This document shows positions 25,571 through 36,880 of a stretch of DNA of 64,000 nt, one piece after another. The position numbers and the translations under genes are program-made. The notes beneath the pieces are model-generated. The model did no database searches and was not told the DNA's origin. It worked only from the letters and a program-made list of their open reading frames with translations. The DNA comes from Epiperipatus broadwayi (Eukaryota > Onychophora > Udeonychophora > Euonychophora > Peripatidae), in contig JAQFVV010006199.1 of the NCBI GenBank assembly GCA_028023455.1, positions 2,048,001-2,112,000 on the forward strand. Direction: 5' to 3'. How positions within the stretch are numbered: the stretch's first letter is position 1; every line of letters starts with the position of its first letter.

Positions 25571-25999
25571 TACAGTTAGAAAAAGGTTTACAAGGGAGTG
25601 ATTATGTGATAAATTGAAATTTCAGAAACAACATGGTAAGAGGGGAATGATACATGTGAAAAGGGAATGGGAGGTGGAAAGGGGAAACAGGTTGTGGTCC
25701 AGGCCAGTCCAAGATGCATGTCTTCATTGAGCAATCATCACATGGGTCATAAATATTTGAATGATTTGAGTCCTATGACAGAGGCTGAGAGGATGGGAGT
25801 TGAAGGATTGCCCAAGTGCTGTGAGGAGTGGAGGTGGGGCTAGTTTGATATCTGGTTTTGAGAGAACAAATTAGGTCCAATAGCTTTTGATTCACTGAGT
25901 GTACTCTCTGGTCAAAAATAATGGCACATCGGAGCAACCAGAGTGCCTAGATGAGGAACACTGATAATCTAATAGTTGCAAAGACCCCTGTTTCTATGG

Positions 26000-28918
26000 A
26001 TTGTTGGAGGTTGAAGATGGTATTCCTGTGCAAGGAAAGGCAGGAGTTGATGAGACATGTCTCACTCCAAGCAGAAAGAGACATTTAAGTAGGAAGTGCT
26101 GGAGGGTTTCATTGTCAGTTTTACAGAGCTGGCATATAGGAGAGGTCTTGGCGAAGCCCCTAGGTTGTCCAAAAATTGATTTGTCGGGAGTGAAGATTGA
26201 TTTTGAGGAGGAAATTGAGGAAATTTTGCCTCAAGGGACCACCTTTTGAATTTGCGGATTAATTGAGCATTGGTAAGTTTGAGGAATGTAGGGGACACAA
26301 TGGAGAGGTCTGTGGTCTGATTGAAAACCTCCCAGTATTTTAGTTTACCACTGATGGATGGTATAACAAAGCCAGCCTTTTGAAGGATGTTGGCAATGAG
26401 TGAGGTCCATGACCTGGGCCTGCCATTGGGAGGAGGAGTGACGGTGTGTGAGATAATGATATACACAAGGTTGGCAGGAAATTGATTTACGAATGTGAGG
26501 ATAATGTTATGAGATCTTTGGATCAGAAGGGTGTCGATGGAGTGTAGGCCCAACCCATTGAGGTTTTTAGGAAAACAAGTTCTTTTTAGGCTCATGGCCA
26601 CCATCTTTCTGCCCTGAGAAAATGGGTGCAAAGGGAAACACAAGAAGATTGAGGAGAGTGACTTTCCCATAAAGGGAGAGGTAGATGCCTGTGATAGCAC
26701 TGAGGGTGGATGATATGCTTTGATACAGTGTGGTTTGGACCCAGACCTTCATGTCCTTAGGAGACAGCATGATGGGAAATCCAAGGAAGTTGTGTGGCTT
26801 GGCATTGAAGGTGGAAGGAATTTGATTACCAGTTGATAGTTGCAATGCCGCTGATTTATCACTGCTAAATTCCAGCCTATGTGTTTTGGAGTACCAGGTA
26901 AGGATCTGTTGAAGCCTGAGGATGAAATCAACTGAGGGAAGGAAGACAACCACCTCATCTACATAAGCAAGGCATTTGATGCTTTGCCCAATACAGAAAT
27001 GAGGATGCCAGGGAGGTCATGTTACAGCCTAAGCAAGAGGGGATTCAGAAATGTGGTGAACAACAAAGTGCTTAGTGGAGAACGCTGAGAGATGGATATA
27101 TTAAGTGTGGAGCCGGGGGCAACTTTCCCATCCAGGGTAACTAGGATTTTCTGTTGGACAGGAGATTGAGGAGGATGGACAGAAGGGCCTCTGGAATGTT
27201 CAGGTCCTTGAGGACACCAATGAGCAGGTCGACCCTAATAAAGTCGAAGGCTGCCTGGATGTCTAGTTGGACAATGATGGGACTGCCATTTTTACACTGC
27301 CTAACATGTTCAGTGGCCATCATAAAGAGTCTGGCAGCAACCAAGAGTGGAGCACTCATTACAAGTAAACTGTGTCAGAAAGAGCAGGTAATATGAATTG
27401 TTCTAGTGACTCCCTGATGGTAGACTCAATAAGTTTTATGAGCAGAGGGGTCATCGAATGGGCCTAAGACTATTGAGCTCGGTAGGTGGCCGATCTTTCT
27501 TAAGGAATGGGACTAATGTTACCAGATAGAGACCCTCAATGATGTAAGCACCTGAGGCCAGCTTATTGATCATGTTGAGAGTAATGGGGGATAGTAAACT
27601 GACTTAGGTGGAGAAGGATAAACTTGGGAGATAGCATGAGGACTGGGGTGGACATGGTCAGGAAAGCTTTTCAGTTTATTAAGTAGCATGACCTGGGTGA
27701 TGCCAGGATCAGAGCTGACATTCAAGGTTGATGGCATAGGGAGAGGAGGGATGTCAGCTTTGAGAAACATGTGCTTGTAATGGTTTCTCAAATGGAGCAA
27801 TTTCTGACCTATGTAAGATTTGTTGCTGTGATGGATGAGGGGTGGTTTGCTTCCTGTGGGAACCAAGAGCCCACCTCAGGTAACTTCTGGTCAAACAATG
27901 CTGATTCCCATGTACCTCTGGGTGCATTTGACCCTTTTGAGCATCACGGTATTGAAGTTTCAGTTGGATGGTGGTGCTAATATCTAAAGGCCCACTCTCC
28001 TGATTATTCAGTTGCTCTGAAATTTTGTCCATGGAAGCCAGAAACTTGAATGGCCCTCAGGAATTCCAGGTGTATTTGTGGATGGCAGCTTGCAGGATTT
28101 CCACAAATGCAAACCATGCAGAGATGGGCTCCATGTGAAGTATATTGATTTTATGAAGATATATATAAATTTTTGAAAGCAGTGCTATTGGTGTATTTTG
28201 TTTGTTGAGGAATCATATTGTTCTTCTGAGGCCAAGGTTTACTGGAGGGCCAGAGTTATTGTCAAGGAAAAAGTGTAATGCCTTGTGATCTGAAAAAGGT
28301 ATGGTTTGGAGTTGGGCTGATTCAATCATGAAATGGAGATCAGGAGAGTAGAATGTTAAATCAATGAGGGTCTGATGCTTATGGGTGTAGAAAGAGTAGG
28401 CGTGGTCTGGGAAAAATCCCTGGCCACACATTAAGACTCTGGAGAAGAGATGTAGAAATTTGTTTGTGAAGGACTGGTAGCCCGTATTGAAGTCACCCAG
28501 AAGAAGAATGGCAAGGGAGGTGGTAGCTGTGATGTTGTTGATTCGGTGAATAATAGATTTAATGAGGGGTGTTATTGGAGGGCAGATGTAAATAAATCAC
28601 AAAACTTCTGAAGTGCACAAATTGTACCTCCAAGATAATAGAGTGAGCATTGATATGTATGATGGAAAAGGTGGAGGGAGGGGCATGTTTATTAATAAGG
28701 ATGGCGACTCCTCCAGCAGAATTCAAGGCAGTATAATACTTGAATAGACAAAAAGTGGACAAAGTGGAGTAAATGCTGTAGTTGAAGTGAGTGGAGAGTT
28801 TAGTTTCGGCAAGGAAGAGGATGTTGGGAGAGTTGAGTTCAAACCAACGATCAAGAGCGAGGACCCTATGAATTGAATTAAGGCCTCGAATGTTTAAACC
28901 AACAACAGAGATGAGCAT
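26000..28918 (-). pseudogene. LINE ORF2: endonuclease-reverse transcriptase, inactivated
   Basis: The start is taken at the ATG at 28,918, immediately before SVVGLNIRGLNS, the first block of the endonuclease. LFLAETKL follows about 28 codons on, carrying the metal-binding glutamate, and FSDHKALHF near 28,290 is the terminal SDH block. Reverse transcriptase motif A, LDIQAAFDFI, lies near 27,243-27,272. The catalytic motif C reads YVDE (26,954-26,965) where YxDD is expected, so the second aspartate is glutamate. A CX2CX8HX4C finger, CQLCKTDNETLQHFLLKC (26,081-26,134), closes the protein. The reading frame is broken into at least six pieces. It once nicked target DNA and copied the element's RNA there. 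Confidence 0.85.
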
Positions 28919-29875
28919 ATGTGACCTCAAGATATGGACATAAGGAATGGAGAAACAGTAGGTGAGCAGGAATGAACTTGGCTGGGAGAGATGTGAGGAG
29001 TACAGTTTTTTCTTCTCCTGCCAAAATAGCACAATAATTCATTTTCTTGATGTCACTTGATGAACCACTGTCTGAAAAAAAATCAACAGAGGAGGGTGAA
29101 AGAGTGCAAAGGGAGGAGGCCGACGAGGCCTGGATTGAAACCAGAGAATTGTTCACTGAAAGAATTCTTTATTTCCTTTTACATTCTGTATATCTGAGAC
29201 TTGCCCTAAATTCCAGAAGGGGATCCATTATGGTTTCTCTGGGAGGGTCAAGGATGGATATCTGCCTAGTGCATGCATGCTTTTGATGTTTGTTGATTGT
29301 GGTGGAAGGGCCATAGTTGGTAGGCTCAGGCAGGATGATTTCTGAGTTTGAATTAGTGGATATGTCCATCAAGGAAAGAGGATCCTGTGGCGGAGCTGTA
29401 ACAGAGTGGTGGGCTGTGAGTGAACTCAAGAGAGGAAGCTGGAGTCTTACTAGAAGGTAAGATGGTGGTCGAATGCTGAAATGTTGAATTGGTATCAGAT
29501 GGAGGTGAGAGGTTAGCTGAAGGAGGAAGTTCATGTCTATTGGAGCTGTGCGGAGCACAGAAGTGGTTTAGACCCTTTTTTCTTGGCAAGAGCTGTATTT
29601 TTTTGAGACCAGTCCTGAATGAGGTGGTTGTGATTTTTGCAGGTGAAACATTGTGGCCTGGTCCCCTTAATCGAGATGATCAAAAATGATAGATCGGCTA
29701 CTATTGTTGTGGGAATGCTTTCAGGAGAGAGTCCTTTGTTAAGGATGAATTGAAATGAGTCTGTGTTGGTGAAGATGAGGCCATTGGTGAGAGGATCCCT
29801 AGGTACTCAAATGAGATAATTTGTCCGAATGCCTCGAGATATTTCTGTAGGTGCTGCCTCTCCATCCCTATGTGT

Positions 29876-30037
29876 CAGTTTTTGATAAACCCCTTAAGGA
29901 TGGATGGTCTATTGCAACCAGGAACATATTGTGCAAAAATTTGAATCTGTTTGTGACAGTTTTTAATAAACCCCTTAAGGATGGATGGTTTATTGCAACC
30001 AAGAACATATTGTGCAAAAATTTGAATCTGTTTTTGA
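29876..30037 (-). repeat. In-frame 81-bp tandem duplication inside LINE ORF1
   Basis: 29,876-29,956 and 29,957-30,037 are direct copies with only a few differences (GATAAACCCC versus AATAAACCCC, GGTCTATTG versus GGTTTATTG). The 81-base unit equals 27 codons, so the protein frame continues with a repeated QIQIFAQYV block. Confidence 0.85.
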
Positions 30038-30118
30038 AGGCTTGTCTTTGTATTGTGTTGTGAATTTGTGCAAAAATTTGAATCGTTTTTGAAGGCTTGT
30101 CTTTGTATTGTGTTGTGA
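30016..30118 (-). repeat. 55-bp tandem duplication adjoining the 81-bp repeat
   Basis: TTTTTGAAGGCTTGTCTTTG occurs at 30,031 and again at 30,086, an offset of 55 bases, with the flanking GTGCAAAAATTTGAATC copied too. The offset is not a multiple of three, so this duplication shifts the ORF1 frame. Confidence 0.85.
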
Positions 30119-31844
30119 AACTCTATTGCCATGTATTGGTCATTAGGAAGGGTGAGGATTTTATATATATTATCCGTTAGATTGTGGAGTTTGATATCGT
30201 CATAGAGATGCTCTGTTGGAAATTTGTGTAATCCGCATTGTAAATCTGTGACCGCCAGAAAGACAGAACTGTCACTCTGGAAGCAATGAAGTGACTTGAA
30301 GAGAATTGGTGGAACTGTATGGGTAAATTGTTCTGAGATCACCGTGTGATTCTCTGGTGTAAGTTGTTAAGTAGGAATGAAGATTGCTGAGGTGGCTGAA
30401 TCATGTTTATTAGGATTGTCCTCATCAAGGCTCCACAGATTTTGAAGGAGCTTAACTTGGCATGTTTGTGATGTGGTTATTTTGGATTTTTTTGGTACGG
30501 TGCTGGATGCAGCCTGACCATAGGAATTAGCAAAGATTTACTGTGGTTTTAGGGAGCTATCTATGGAAGAATTTTTAATAAGGTATGGCTCTATAGTGTG
30601 ACTGATATTAGTGGAAGTAATGATGGCAGACTTGGGTGCACTAGTAGATTGAAATGGGGGATCATGAGTAGCATCATCTTTGGAGTAATTATTGTGTGTT
30701 AGATTTTTAGAGGATTCAGAGTTAGCTGAGATTTCAGCATTAAACTTAGGTGTAGCAGGTTAATTTTTTCCTCTCATAGTTGAGGAATTTTTAATGTTCC
30801 CAGTTTTGCTTGGAGCAGTAAATTCCTGACACTTGGAATTTATTTTAAATATCTGAAATCAAAAATTTCAAAGACTTAATTTTTAAAAAAAAAGAAAAGT
30901 AATTTGCTAATGGAGGGAACCCGTTAAAGTGATAAAAATAATTGTATTATTATTATTGGTAATAAAGCTGTAGATAATGGTAGTATTAAAGAACACCCCC
31001 CCTAATTATTGATATATGGAATGTATGAACTTTACTTGATTCAAACTTTTCAAGAATGGAGATTATCATCAAGTTTTTTTGTAAGGACAGATCAACTATT
31101 GAAAGAATTTGCTGTAAAATCCAATTTAGTATTGTCTATTCTTGGAATTCCTTGATACATCAACAAAAGGTTAATGGTGTTAAAACTTGGCTTGTACAGT
31201 GTTACTTGTGCTCTATTTATTAGTGCATGTGTTTATATTAGATTCAGAAAAGGTTTTATTCCTTGTTTTATATACCAATGAAAGATCAAATTTCACCTGT
31301 TGATGCAAATGTTGAAATTTTGCTAAAAGTTGGTGGAAACTTAAAGTTCTACTGTTATTGAATATTTGCACAATACATGGATTATCACAAGAAAATTTGT
31401 TTAAGAAGAAAAATCACTGTAATAGAACATGGAAACATAGATGATCATAAGCACTTACAAATATAGATTGTTGAATAGATTGTGCATTAGTATACTCCAA
31501 GATTAAATAACGGCCGCATTAAAATGTATATCTGATTCTAATTACATTGCTTGCTCTTTAAAATATCTACTAATCTGTCAATTTTTAACTATTAAATATT
31601 ATTAATTTGGATTTTCAGAATTCTTATATTATTGAGTTGTGGAATTCTCTTAAGCAATGTATTATGGATATATTCTTGGGTCGTTAAAAAAAATCCTGAA
31701 TGTTTTTCTGATAATAATCTTATTATTAGCAGTAACTTGATTAAAAGGAAACTTGTTTTCTGCTTTGCAGAATGATAAATTGAATGTGAAGACTTTAAAA
31801 TGATAGGTAGATTAAAACTGCAATAATAAGAAGAAAATTTGCTG

Positions 31845-32158
31845 ATTATCATCACTTTAAATCTTTTAAAAAAAATTTTATGTATTAGGTGTGTATGAAG
31901 ACATTACTATTTCAAGCAGATAGAAGGAGTGCATCTATTTTATCTTCTCATTTAGATTTGGACAAAATGTAAGTTTCATCACTAATCTTTTTTTATATAT
32001 TTTATCACTTTAAATCTTTTTTTTAAAACTTTTTTTATGTATTAGGTGTGTATGAAGACATTACTATTTCAAGCAGATAGAAGGAGTGTATTTTAAAAAT
32101 CTTAAAAAATGAAAAGCTTCAATCTTTGATAAGACACCCAGAGAAATTATAAAATGTG
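31845..32158 (+). repeat. 157-bp tandem duplication inside RTE remnant
   Basis: ATCACTTTAAATCTTTT...TGTATTAGGTGTGTATGAAGACATTACTATTTCAAGCAGATAGAAGGAGTG occurs twice; TGTATTAGGT begins at 31,881 and at 32,038. The copies are nearly identical in the core, so the duplication is younger than the element's decay. Confidence 0.8.
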
Positions 32159-32830
32159 GTAGTATGTTAAATTCAAAAATATTGGAATTTTTTAAAAATA
32201 TATAGACTCATTCATAGTTGTGCTGCCTGATCTGAAGAATGCTTCTGTTCCAATTTTTAAAAATAAAGAGAGTAGACATGATTGCACTAATTATTGCAGA
32301 ATATCATAGGTTTTTCTTGTAACAAAGATATTTTTAAGAATTTTACAAAGATATTTTTAAGAATTTTATTTGAATAATTTGCTTCCAATTATAAATAAAT
32401 GCTTACCAGATGTTGTATTTGGTTTTAGAGAATCAATAATACTGTGAACATAGTATTTGTTGTCATATAAATGAAAAAAAAAGTGTTAGAACAAAAGAGT
32501 GATTTATGTATTGCATTTATTGTTTGGCTAAGGCATATTATTCAAGTAATTAGGCAGATTATCTTTTGAAATTAGTCGATTATCTATATTGTGCAGCTTT
32601 TACATGATGGAAGAACGAAGTGTTATTTCCACAGATGGTGTTCAACAAGGATGGGTATTTGCTTCTAATTTATTTTGATCTTTATGACTGGTCTTTGGAA
32701 TTGTAATTTCAAGAACCAAGATGCTATAACAGGTTTGATAATGAAATTTTTAACATTAATTGTTTAAAAACAATAACAATAATTGTACCTTTTTGGATTT
32801 TAGATTCACAGTAAGCTGATGATTGTACAA
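32105..32830 (+). pseudogene. RTE reverse transcriptase domain remnant
   Basis: This holds the best-preserved part of the plus-strand RTE enzyme: LPDLKNASVPIFKN, HDCTNYCRIS, FLRILFE, a damaged GFRxSR block near 32,420, DLCIAFI near 32,504 and the ADD of the catalytic box near 32,815-32,823, all in the expected order. The tyrosine before ADD is lost to a stop (TAA GCT GAT GAT). A 22-bp direct duplication (AAAGATATTTTTAAGAATTT, 32,325-32,368) shifts the frame. Function in life: copying the element's RNA at a nicked target. No longer functional. Confidence 0.75.
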
Positions 32831-33840
32831 TTTTTAAAAATTCAAAAGATAATCTTCAGAAAGTTCTTAATGTTTGAATGCAACTTATAAAAACCATGGT
32901 TTAATAATTAATACTCAAAACCTATATTCTTTATCAGTCTATGATATCTTCAGTGATTTTAATCTGGATAGTTATCAGCTTGAGAATGTTGATATCTTTT
33001 TAAGTAGAGATAGAAACTTAAATGTTGAGGTAATAGACTCCAATTTGCTTATGCTGCCTTTTAAATTAAAAGATAGAGTATTTCATTACAATGGAATAAT
33101 TATTGAATAACTACTGTAACAAAATAAATTATATGTAGGGCTGGTTATTTGGTCTAATTTATTATGTAAAAATGAGATATATCCACTTTATTAATGAAAT
33201 ATGAAGGCATTAGAAAATTTTTATGTAAGGATGGTCTATAAATAAAAAAATAAATAAATACAGCAAGCAAGATCATAAGACTAATAAATATACTTTTCAA
33301 CTTGTTGAATATGATATATAGGCTCCCTATTGTAAAATCACTTCTTTGTTGGATTGTACATGCGAAACAAATGTTCAATACAAGACTTCCTAAAAGAGTG
33401 TTTTGTGATAAACTTGAGCATGGTTTTTCATGGAAGAGATAGACCCCATTTACATTATAAGAAATATTTCAGACATTTTAAAGAAATGCAATTGTTTTTA
33501 CTGGTAGAGATATTATTATCATGGTGTCTAAGCATTTCAGAAATAAAGATTTTCTAAAGTTAAAAGGTTAAACAATTATTAATTATTTTTAGATTACAAA
33601 TTATTATGACAATGATGCTGATGAAGACATGTGGGCATGGATATGACCTAACTGATGGAGGCTGATTTTGTTAGAAATACACACTGGGAAATCTATTTTT
33701 TCATATATCTTCATATTATATTTTAAAGGCATGTAGAGTTTATAAGTTATATTGTATATATGTATTAAAAAATTTTATAAATTAATAGATTAAATTTTAA
33801 AAACAATTTTTTATTTTTTAGACAGGAAACTTTGATTTAA

Positions 33841-33956
33841 AAAGAGATACTGTAAATATCAGACTAAAAATGGCAATCTAAGAAGGATATATATAAAAAA
33901 AGAGATACTGTAAATATCAGACTAAAAATGGCAATCTAAGAAGGATATATATAACT
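33841..33956. repeat. Perfect 58-bp tandem duplication
   Basis: 33,841-33,898 and 33,899-33,956 appear identical (AAAGAGATACTGTAAATATC... GGATATATATA). Perfect identity in such AT-rich, decayed surroundings implies a very recent duplication, or an assembly artefact. Confidence 0.85.
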
Positions 33957-35637
33957 ATACACACATTTATTTGATTATACTGGTAAATATAGAAAAAAAA
34001 CATGTAAAAGTAGATATTGCTGTCAAGAAATTAAAAATATTATGATTTTCTCATATTGTTACATCTTCATGTAAAAGCAATTTGTTTATAATTTTGTTTT
34101 AAATATGAGATGTAATGTGAAAGAACATTATGGATACTATACTAAAATAAGTTGTAAGATAATTTTTTATCTTTACCCACATTTATTTTAATGTGTGTTT
34201 GTGTGCGTAAGAGAGAAAATATGTCTATATGGAGTAGTGTATGTAAAAGCATTTATAGTTATGGAGTATACACTTTTCATTAAAAAAAAAAAATGTCATT
34301 TTATATTTCAAAGAAAATTTTATTCTTCAACTCAAATATTTTGTTATTATTATATCTGTCTAATTTCAAATATATATATATGTGTGTCTATAAAACCAAA
34401 ATAATTACTATATATTATTATAGATATGCGCCTTTAATTAAGGAGTATATTTTAATGTGCCACCAACATATGTGGCATGTGCTTGTGTTTTGATAATGTT
34501 ATCTTCAGAAAACAATTTTGCTTATTAAAACAATAGAATGTACAAAGTTAAGTCATATTTGAAGTTTTCAAATTATTGGTCATTGCCACCTTACTTGCTC
34601 ACATAATCATAAAACTTGTTTTTCAGCATATCATTTATGTTTAGTTTTGGTTTTTTTTCCTCTTACTATCATTTAAAAAACCATATATGCAAATCTTGAT
34701 TATCTTGAGTAATTGTTTGTTGTTCTTTTATTCTCATAAGTCCTAAATTTACATCATTAAAGCACAAAGTCTTTATTTGGTGTTTTTGGACACCATATTT
34801 ATTTTAAAATATTTTTGCATGTTTTTTTACTATCAAGTAAATATTAAAGAATAGTATATATAGGAGAAATCGTCATAACTTGAAATTAAATTCAACAACT
34901 TATGGGTTTTTTCAAATAGCTGAAAATATTTAAATGAACTTTGTATATTTTTAAAATAACTTTTTAATTATTGTTTGATAAATAGATATGAAATAAATAT
35001 TATAAAACTCCTATAGATGATTACCACTGAGTTTCTGCAAAGGAATTCTGGAATAAACTTTATCCTGCATTTCTCTTTTTATGTCTGTTTTACCATTTAT
35101 TCATATACCATATGTATATTTATTTTTAGGTGGCAAAGACTTTGAGATAAGAGTTAAGTTTTTTCATCTTGAATGTGGTTAGACAATCATCAGTAAACAC
35201 ATAAGTGAACTCTGTCTAATAAACTTTAAAAGTTTGATTTACCCTCTAATCAAGTCTGCTTTAATTAAAGTGAAAAACTGATTTTGAAAAAGATTTCTTT
35301 TTTTATTCAATATGTAATAAGTTCATTGAATAAAGAGATTAGAATGTTTTTCGTTTTTCATATTAATTGAAGTGTATTTATTTGCTGAGCTTTTTATTAA
35401 TTTTCTTTTTTATTTATGCATTTCAAATCCAAATATTATATATAAATTCATTAATGAAATCTAAATCTATTAGGAATGAAATCATGAATCTGACATTTAG
35501 GATATTTATGTTTTAAGTGTATTTATATATTTATTTTAATGTATATTTGTAATCTTGAATATAAATTGTATTATTCTTTGTTAAATTATTTTTTAATTTA
35601 TATTTCTTAATAGCATTGTTTTCTTCTTTCTTTTTAG
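33957..35637. other. Probable GLCE upstream intron or 5' flank
   Basis: AT-rich sequence with no recognised exon. It ends in a polypyrimidine tract directly before the GLCE exon, so at least its right end is intron. I could not identify the preceding 5' untranslated exon. Confidence 0.55.
35619..35637 (+). promoter_or_regulatory. Splice acceptor of the GLCE start-codon exon
   Basis: TTTTCTTCTTTCTTTTTAG, a long polypyrimidine tract ending in AG, directly precedes the exon at 35,638. The leader AT...AGG before the ATG is 19 bases, so the start codon sits just inside an internal exon and the transcript must begin in an upstream exon. Confidence 0.85.
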
Positions 35638-35656
35638 ATTGCTATCCTTCCTAAGG

Positions 35657-36146
35657 ATGCGTTTAAACCTGAAAGTTATTTTGAGTCTTTTGGTGATTGC
35701 TGTCTTCTTCACCACTGTTTCTTATTGGACTAAATGTGGAGGGCCTGATCCAGTGGATCATGCTTTTCACCTTATACCACCCAAGTATGATCTTCCTGGG
35801 ATTAGGGATAAGTTGCCAGATCATGGCAATAATTTAGATCAGGACACTGTGAATGCCCATCCTCTCAAGTATGATGAAATTGAATGCTTAATTAATAATG
35901 AGTATACTATATCTTGTCGTCAAGAAAGTAGTGAAGTTTTCTTACCATTTTCATTCATTGAAAAATACTTTGAAGTATACGGTAAAATTATACGTTATGA
36001 TGGATATGAAAGATTTGAATGGCAACACAGTTATTCTAAAGTTTATTTTCCCAAGTCACTATATGATCCCCAAGGGATTTTCATGTCTTTTGAGAATTAC
36101 AATGTAGAAGTCAGAGACAGAGTTAAGTGTGTCAGTGGCATGGAAG
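35657..36146 (+). CDS. GLCE: D-glucuronyl C5-epimerase, first coding exon (partial)
   Basis: Encodes residues 1-163 of heparan sulfate D-glucuronyl C5-epimerase, which turns D-glucuronate into L-iduronate in the Golgi during heparan sulfate maturation. Residues 1-6 (MRLNLK) are basic, residues 7-24 form a hydrophobic type II signal anchor, and a poorly conserved luminal stem follows to about residue 68. From [14 protein letters not shown] (72-85) the sequence matches the animal family: [18 protein letters not shown] (93-110), [17 protein letters not shown] (114-130) and [16 protein letters not shown] (143-158). The ATG at 35,657 fits the family's N-terminus; the upstream in-frame TTG is not a start. 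The donor GTAAGA begins at 36,147, leaving one base of a split glycine codon. The remaining roughly three quarters of the protein, including the C-terminal epimerase domain, was not found to 64,000. Confidence 0.93.
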
Positions 36147-36880
36147 GTAAGAATCTTTTCTTTTAATAGTAATGATATATTAAAATACTTTTTTTTATTA
36201 CCATATAATACAATTTAAAAATACACTAACACAATAGGAATTCATTTTATAGAATGTTTGAATTTTTTTTTTTACTTACAGTATTTGAATATGTATTCTT
36301 TTGAAAAAGCAGTTTTGTCATTTCATACAGCCTATTATGATTAAGCAATGAAAAAAATTTAAAATTGTATATTAAAGAATCATTATAAAGTTTTTTTCTA
36401 AAATACAAGAAATCTGAATAAATGTATTAGCTTATAAATACTAATTTTGCATTTTGAAAAAAGAGGTTTTGTGATTCTAAAGAGTCTTAATAAAAGATAC
36501 TATGATTAGTGGAACACTTTATTATCTAATATCCAAGGTCATTATAAAATATTTTCAATAGTATGAGAAACTGAATACATATATTAGTATATTAATTATA
36601 TATTTCATTAGGACTATTTTTTTGTTAGATAATTGGTATGTCATCGTTGTTAAATGAATGGCTATTCTAATTTTAGGGGGGGGGGGGAATAATGATAGAA
36701 AAACAAAATGTAAAGATGTAGTTCAACAGTATGTTGAGTTTTTTTTTTTAAAAAAAAAAAGTTGTATGGACTAAATTATAGAACAAACATTCCCACAAAT
36801 ATGTCCATATATATAACATAAGGATCCATGTTGCGATGCTAGTTTTTAACTTCTGCAAAACTTTTTTTTTTTCATAATTC
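36147..36880. other. GLCE intron start, AT-rich
   Basis: The 5' splice donor GTAAGAATC begins here. The following sequence has homopolymer runs (G11 near 36,677, T/A run near 36,740) and no recognised feature. Confidence 0.6.

Larger units (their letters stand above)
29040..30777 (-). pseudogene. LINE ORF1 (gag-like, zinc knuckle), broken
   Basis: The likely start is the ATG at 30,777 in ATGAGAGGAAAAAAT; its sixth codon is already a stop. Translation then reads through a Ser/Thr/Pro-rich N-terminus to a better-conserved block (30,342-29,875), including TVPPILFKSLHCFQSD. A zinc knuckle follows at 29,609-29,650: CFTCKNHNHLIQDW keeps C, C and H but has tryptophan where the fourth ligand cysteine belongs. 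A proline/serine-rich tail ends near 29,040. ORF1 proteins of this kind coat the element's RNA. Stops and frameshifts, plus the two internal duplications listed separately, prevent function. The 3' limit is approximate. Confidence 0.75.
25424..30847 (-). mobile_element. Nearly full-length two-ORF LINE (Jockey/I/CR1-like)
   Basis: This 5.4-kb block is clearly GC-richer than its flanks. On the minus strand it has, in order, ORF1 with a zinc knuckle, ORF2 with an apurinic endonuclease and reverse transcriptase, a C-terminal CCHC motif, and an AATAAA-containing end with a short A tract. TGGAAAATATTTTA (25,424-25,437) and TGGAATTTATTTTA (30,834-30,847) match at 12 of 14 bases and are a candidate target-site duplication. 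Frameshifts, stops and a damaged catalytic box show it is dead. The motif A sequence LDIQAAFDFI and the C-terminal CCHC place it with the Jockey/I/CR1 groups and not with RTE. The exact clade is inference. Confidence 0.85.
31080..33580 (+). mobile_element. RTE-type LINE, decayed
   Basis: On the plus strand an endonuclease block, FAVKSNLVLSILGIP then LMVLKLGLYS, appears at about 31,100-31,210. LPDLKNASVPIFKNKESRHDC, the usual start of the RTE reverse transcriptase, follows at 32,226-32,290. Then LLHDGRTKC (32,598-32,625), a damaged QQGW for QGC (32,643-32,655), ADDCTIFKNSKDNLQKVLNV around 32,815-32,873, and near the end a TRLPKRVF...DRPHLHYKKYFRHFKEM region (33,380-33,490) typical of RTE C-termini. 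The order matches one element, but stops and shifts are frequent and a 157-bp duplication interrupts the middle. It lies head-to-head with the 25.4-30.8 kb LINE. Dead copy. Confidence 0.8.

Noticed and set aside
35639-35656. TTG at 35,639 as the GLCE start
   Set aside because: It lies two bases inside the exon after the splice acceptor. The in-frame ATG at 35,657 matches the family's N-terminus and signal anchor.
36147-36166. Extension of the GLCE frame to the stop at 36,166
   Set aside because: A strong GTAAGA donor at 36,147 and the end of family similarity show that this is intron read-through.
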